Assembly: GCA_031285965.1 (NCBI GenBank)
Contig: JAITVD010000052.1
Location: 1 to 64,000, forward strand
Direction: 5' to 3'
Length of the DNA stretch: 64,000 bases
Source of the DNA: Azoarcus sp.
GTDB lineage: Bacteria; Pseudomonadota; Gammaproteobacteria; Burkholderiales; Rhodocyclaceae
Part shown: piece after piece, positions 61,395-64,000 of the stretch
Position numbering within the stretch: position 1 is the first letter of the stretch
Layout of the letters: each line of letters starts with the position of its first letter
Program-made: the position numbers and the translations under genes
The notes under the pieces: model-generated
Told to the model about the DNA's origin: nothing
The model's input: only the letters and a program-made list of their open reading frames with translations
The model's database searches: none

Positions 61395-63205
61395 CACGTG
61401 CGCGAACCCGCGCGGGCATCCTTGCCTGCTGCGGTTTCGCGCTCGCCATGATGCTTGCCCCGGCAAGCGCCGAATCCGCCCCCGCGCTGGAAATGCTCTG
61501 GCGAGCCAAAGCGGATGGGCGGCTGGAATGGCGCACATTCGACAGCGCGGGTAAACCCCTCGCCAGCAAACAAATCCCGGAATCGCCCACAAACGAAGCG
61601 GCAGAGCGCGGAATTGCCGAACCTTTCGAGCAACGCGCCCCGCTGGGCAGCCTTTGGAAACTCTTTGTCTACCTGTGGCTTGTCGAACAGCGCCATCCCG
61701 CGCCGGATTACGTCTGCGCCGGAGCGCGGAACAATCCGCCCAATGCCCGCGAGCATCTTGAAGAAGAAGCCTATTGCTGCGATGTTGGCCAGGGCATTGG
61801 CCGGGAACTGGCGCTGGTGCGCTCATGCGGCCTGTTTTTCGAGCCGCGCCGCCTCGGCATTTCACCGGAAGCGTGGCGCACATTTTGGGAAGCGCGTCCC
61901 GGCGTGCTTGCCGCCGCCCCTTGGTTGGCCGACCTTGGCGCAATGAAGCCTGAGACGCTCGTCTCCCCCGCCTCCATCCTGCGGGCGCTCGAAGCCGCGC
62001 CCACCCGCGCGCGGCTTGAGGCGACCAACACCCTGCTCGCACGGCTGTTTGCGTTCTCGCCCGGACTGGAAGCAACGGGGCTGGTGCGCGGCATGGGCGG
62101 GCGCTTGCGAATCAAAACTTTTTCGTGGCATCGACCCGGCCAGCCGAAAAGGCGCTATGGCGGCGGCGCGGGCTGGCTCATCGATGGCCGACCCGTCTGG
62201 TTCGCGGGCGAAGGCTCAGGGCAGCAGGTCATGGCGCGTTACGGCTCGCATCTGGCAAAGGCGCTTGCGGAAACGCTGCCGCCAGACGCGGGAACGACCC
62301 TGCCGGGCTGCGTTCGGGTGAATTTCTTCGCCCGCTATCCGTTCGATGTCGAACTGCCAGGTGGAAAAGCCGCGCAAGAAGGTGTTCTGCATGGCCGTTT
62401 CATTGCCCGTTTTCGGAGCGGCGTCTCGATTCCTTTTGCCTCATCCGGGGAATTGGCGCTCTCCCAAGCGGACGGGCAGACCCGCATTGAGGGGCGCTTC
62501 GGCATCGACGACTACGTTGCCCGCGTCATCGAGCGCGAAGCCGACCCGAGGGAGACTGAAGCCGCCCGCGCCTTGGCGGTTGTCATCCGCAGCTATCTGC
62601 TCAACGAAGCCGCAAAACAAGGCAATTGCCTCAATATCGACGACAGCAGCCGGAAACAGCGGGTCTCCATCCTTCAGCCGGGAAGCAAAGCCCGCGCCGC
62701 CGCTGGTTTCACAACCGGGCTGGCGCTGCACGGCGCACCCGTTGGCTATCACAGCACAACGCCCTCGAAAAACCGCTTGGCTTGGACAGAGGCCGTTGCC
62801 GCCAGCCAACGCGGCGAAACATGGGATGCCATCTTGCTGAAAGCCTTTCCAAAATCGAACCTGGGCGCGATGGATGACCCGGCGGGCATTGCCTGCCAGC
62901 GTTTTGCCGAGGCGGAAAACTGGCTCGCGGCGCGAGCGCCGCAATGGCATCGCGCCCTCTACGCGCACCTGCCCGGATTTGAGCCTTCCCCCACGCTGCC
63001 GGATATTTGCCTGCTCCCCTACGGCCTGCCGTTCTCCGAGCAAGACAGGGGGCGCATCCATATACGCGGCCTCCGGTCAGCCGAAGACCGTATTACACTG
63101 GCGCACGAATACCTGCATATTGGCTTGCGCCATCACCCCTCCGGGCACGATGAAAAGCTCATCGAGCACTGGGCACGCAAACTTGTTGATGAAGTCATGC
63201 CATGA
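61391..63205 (+). CDS. yfaQ: DUF2300 exported protein with SxxK and HExxH (YfaQ-like)
   Basis: A 604-residue exported protein. After a signal peptide (ACCGFALAMMLAPASA), LGSLWKLF carries Ser87-x-x-Lys90, the motif of penicillin-interacting serine enzymes. Near 395-410, ARALAVVIRSYLLNEA resembles the SpoIID core of peptidoglycan lytic proteins. At the C-terminus, His572-Glu573-Tyr-Leu-His576 forms a zinc-peptidase HExxH. Six or more Cys could pair. All three activities are inferences from short motifs. ATGA overlaps on both sides couple it to the macroglobulin and DUF2135 genes. Confidence 0.82.
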   Translation: MTRARTRAGILACCGFALAMMLAPASAESAPALEMLWRAKADGRLEWRTFDSAGKPLASKQIPESPTNEAAERGIAEPFEQRAPLGSLWKLFVYLWLVEQRHPAPDYVCAGARNNPPNAREHLEEEAYCCDVGQGIGRELALVRSCGLFFEPRRLGISPEAWRTFWEARPGVLAAAPWLADLGAMKPETLVSPASILRALEAAPTRARLEATNTLLARLFAFSPGLEATGLVRGMGGRLRIKTFSWHRPGQPKRRYGGGAGWLIDGRPVWFAGEGSGQQVMARYGSHLAKALAETLPPDAGTTLPGCVRVNFFARYPFDVELPGGKAAQEGVLHGRFIARFRSGVSIPFASSGELALSQADGQTRIEGRFGIDDYVARVIEREADPRETEAARALAVVIRSYLLNEAAKQGNCLNIDDSSRKQRVSILQPGSKARAAAGFTTGLALHGAPVGYHSTTPSKNRLAWTEAVAASQRGETWDAILLKAFPKSNLGAMDDPAGIACQRFAEAENWLAARAPQWHRALYAHLPGFEPSPTLPDICLLPYGLPFSEQDRGRIHIRGLRSAEDRITLAHEYLHIGLRHHPSGHDEKLIEHWARKLVDEVMP

Positions 63206-64000
63206 AATTTCCGCAGCCTTGCCCATCTGCCTTGCTTCTTGCCGCCGCAGCATACCTGCTGCCTCTGCCCGCCGCCGCACAGGAAAGCGCCCCGGTTGAA
63301 TCTCCGCACGGTGGATGGAATTTCAGCGGGCTGACCGACCGGAGCAAGGAAGAAGCCGTCGCCTATCCCTACAACCTCATCGACCGGGGGACGCAGCGCG
63401 GGCGCACCTTGATTCGCGGACAAATCGACAAGCGGCTGCGGGCAGAAAAGGCGGGCACGGTTGCGCCGCGCAAACCGCCGACAATCGTGGTCAACGGCAA
63501 TCCGATGCCGCTCTACAGCAATGAAGAAGGCCATTTTGCCCGCCCTTACGCTTTCGGCCCCGGCTCGAACAGCATTGAGGTGCTCACCCCGGAAGGCCAA
63601 CCCGTCCAACGCCTGCAATTTTACGAAACTAATCCCGCCAGCCCCAAAGCCCAGCTACGCGCCATTTTGTCTTGGGACGACAATCAGGCCGAAATCGACC
63701 TCCACGTGCTCGCGCCTGACGGCCAGCACGTCACATGGTCCAGCCCGGTGCTCGTCGGCGGGGGCGGCATGGATGTCGACAGCGTCGATGGCGCGGGGCC
63801 GGAAATGTTTTCCGTCACCGCGCCCATGCGCGGCCCCTACCTGTTCTATATCAACTACTGGGGCAATTTCGGCAGTTCCGGCTACCACTTTGAGGAAACG
63901 CGGCAAAAGCCGCTCATCACCTGCCGCCTGACCCTTATCCTCCACGAAAACACGCCCAATGAGCGCCGCGAGAGCTTCGTCGTGCCGGTGCGCAAGGTTG
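63202..64000 (+). CDS. yfaP: DUF2135 exported protein (YfaP-like), cut by window edge
   Basis: The gene starts with an ATGA overlap at the end of the DUF2300 gene and runs off the window after 266 codons. A signal peptide (SALLLAAAAYLLPLPAAAQ) is followed by GWNFSGLTDRSK and, later, LSWDDNQAEIDLHVLAPDG and YLFYINYWGNFGSSG, the DUF2135 pattern, a beta-sandwich that may bind metal through its Asp residues. In Escherichia this is the last gene of the locus; more genes may follow here. Confidence 0.85.
   Translation, partial: MKFPQPCPSALLLAAAAYLLPLPAAAQESAPVESPHGGWNFSGLTDRSKEEAVAYPYNLIDRGTQRGRTLIRGQIDKRLRAEKAGTVAPRKPPTIVVNGNPMPLYSNEEGHFARPYAFGPGSNSIEVLTPEGQPVQRLQFYETNPASPKAQLRAILSWDDNQAEIDLHVLAPDGQHVTWSSPVLVGGGGMDVDSVDGAGPEMFSVTAPMRGPYLFYINYWGNFGSSGYHFEETRQKPLITCRLTLILHENTPNERRESFVVPVRKV

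Overview
The window looks like chromosomal DNA of a betaproteobacterium. The housekeeping genes are GC-rich, heptose synthesis uses a separate HldA kinase, glutamate-cysteine ligase is of the proteobacterial ATP-grasp-like type next to an ATP-grasp GshB, and ppx/ppk1, etfBA/acyl-CoA dehydrogenase and rapZ are arranged as is common in that class. A Rhodocyclales-like lineage is my guess, with low confidence. I saw no rRNA, tRNA, CRISPR array, transposase or integrase.

Layout. 124-4195 (minus): LPS inner-core heptose operon hldA-hldD-waaF-waaC. 4821-10027 (minus): aas, a Tat-exported amidohydrolase and lplT (lysophospholipid recycling), with an ArsR-type regulator upstream; its inverted-repeat operator has an 11-base copy at the aas start. 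10151-13790 (minus): etfB-etfA-acyl-CoA dehydrogenase. 13967-18534: tatD-ppx divergent from ppk1. 18583-20294 (plus): an AT-rich island carrying an EcoRV-like restriction endonuclease and its cognate adenine methyltransferase. 20444-24733 (plus): a Sel1-repeat protein, PhoH and MutL. 24818-26037: a 52-residue Cys-ending peptide gene, a short chemoreceptor-like membrane protein and an 11-copy hexanucleotide tract in front of a CDF metal exporter. 27084-31184 (minus): pyrE, a DUF4124-like protein, a sirtuin, a GDT1/UPF0016 membrane protein and rlmD. 31246-34039 (plus): xth, DAHP synthase and serB.

34087-45477 (minus) is the most unusual region. Two giant genes encode KS, AT-like, DH and phosphopantetheinyl-transferase-like domains (first protein) and PfaD-like enoyl reductase, KS, AT, a single ACP and KR domains (second protein). 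Together they carry every activity for full reduction, so they look like a compact type I fatty-acid or polyketide synthase. No release domain and no type III PKS partner is visible. The first gene is a compositional mosaic and two strong dyads lie upstream of it.

45744-54071 (minus): rapZ, a NusG-II protein, a Gx-type membrane protein, gshA, gshB, apbE, then ispD-ispF-ygiQ, much of it with overlapping ends. 54334-64000 (plus): the yfaATSQP (mag) locus: DUF2138, an NlpC/P60-like DUF1175 protein, a bacterial alpha-2-macroglobulin with an intact CxEQ thioester motif, a DUF2300 protein with SxxK and HExxH motifs, and a DUF2135 protein cut by the window edge. All functions are read from sequence motifs and recalled family knowledge; no search was run.
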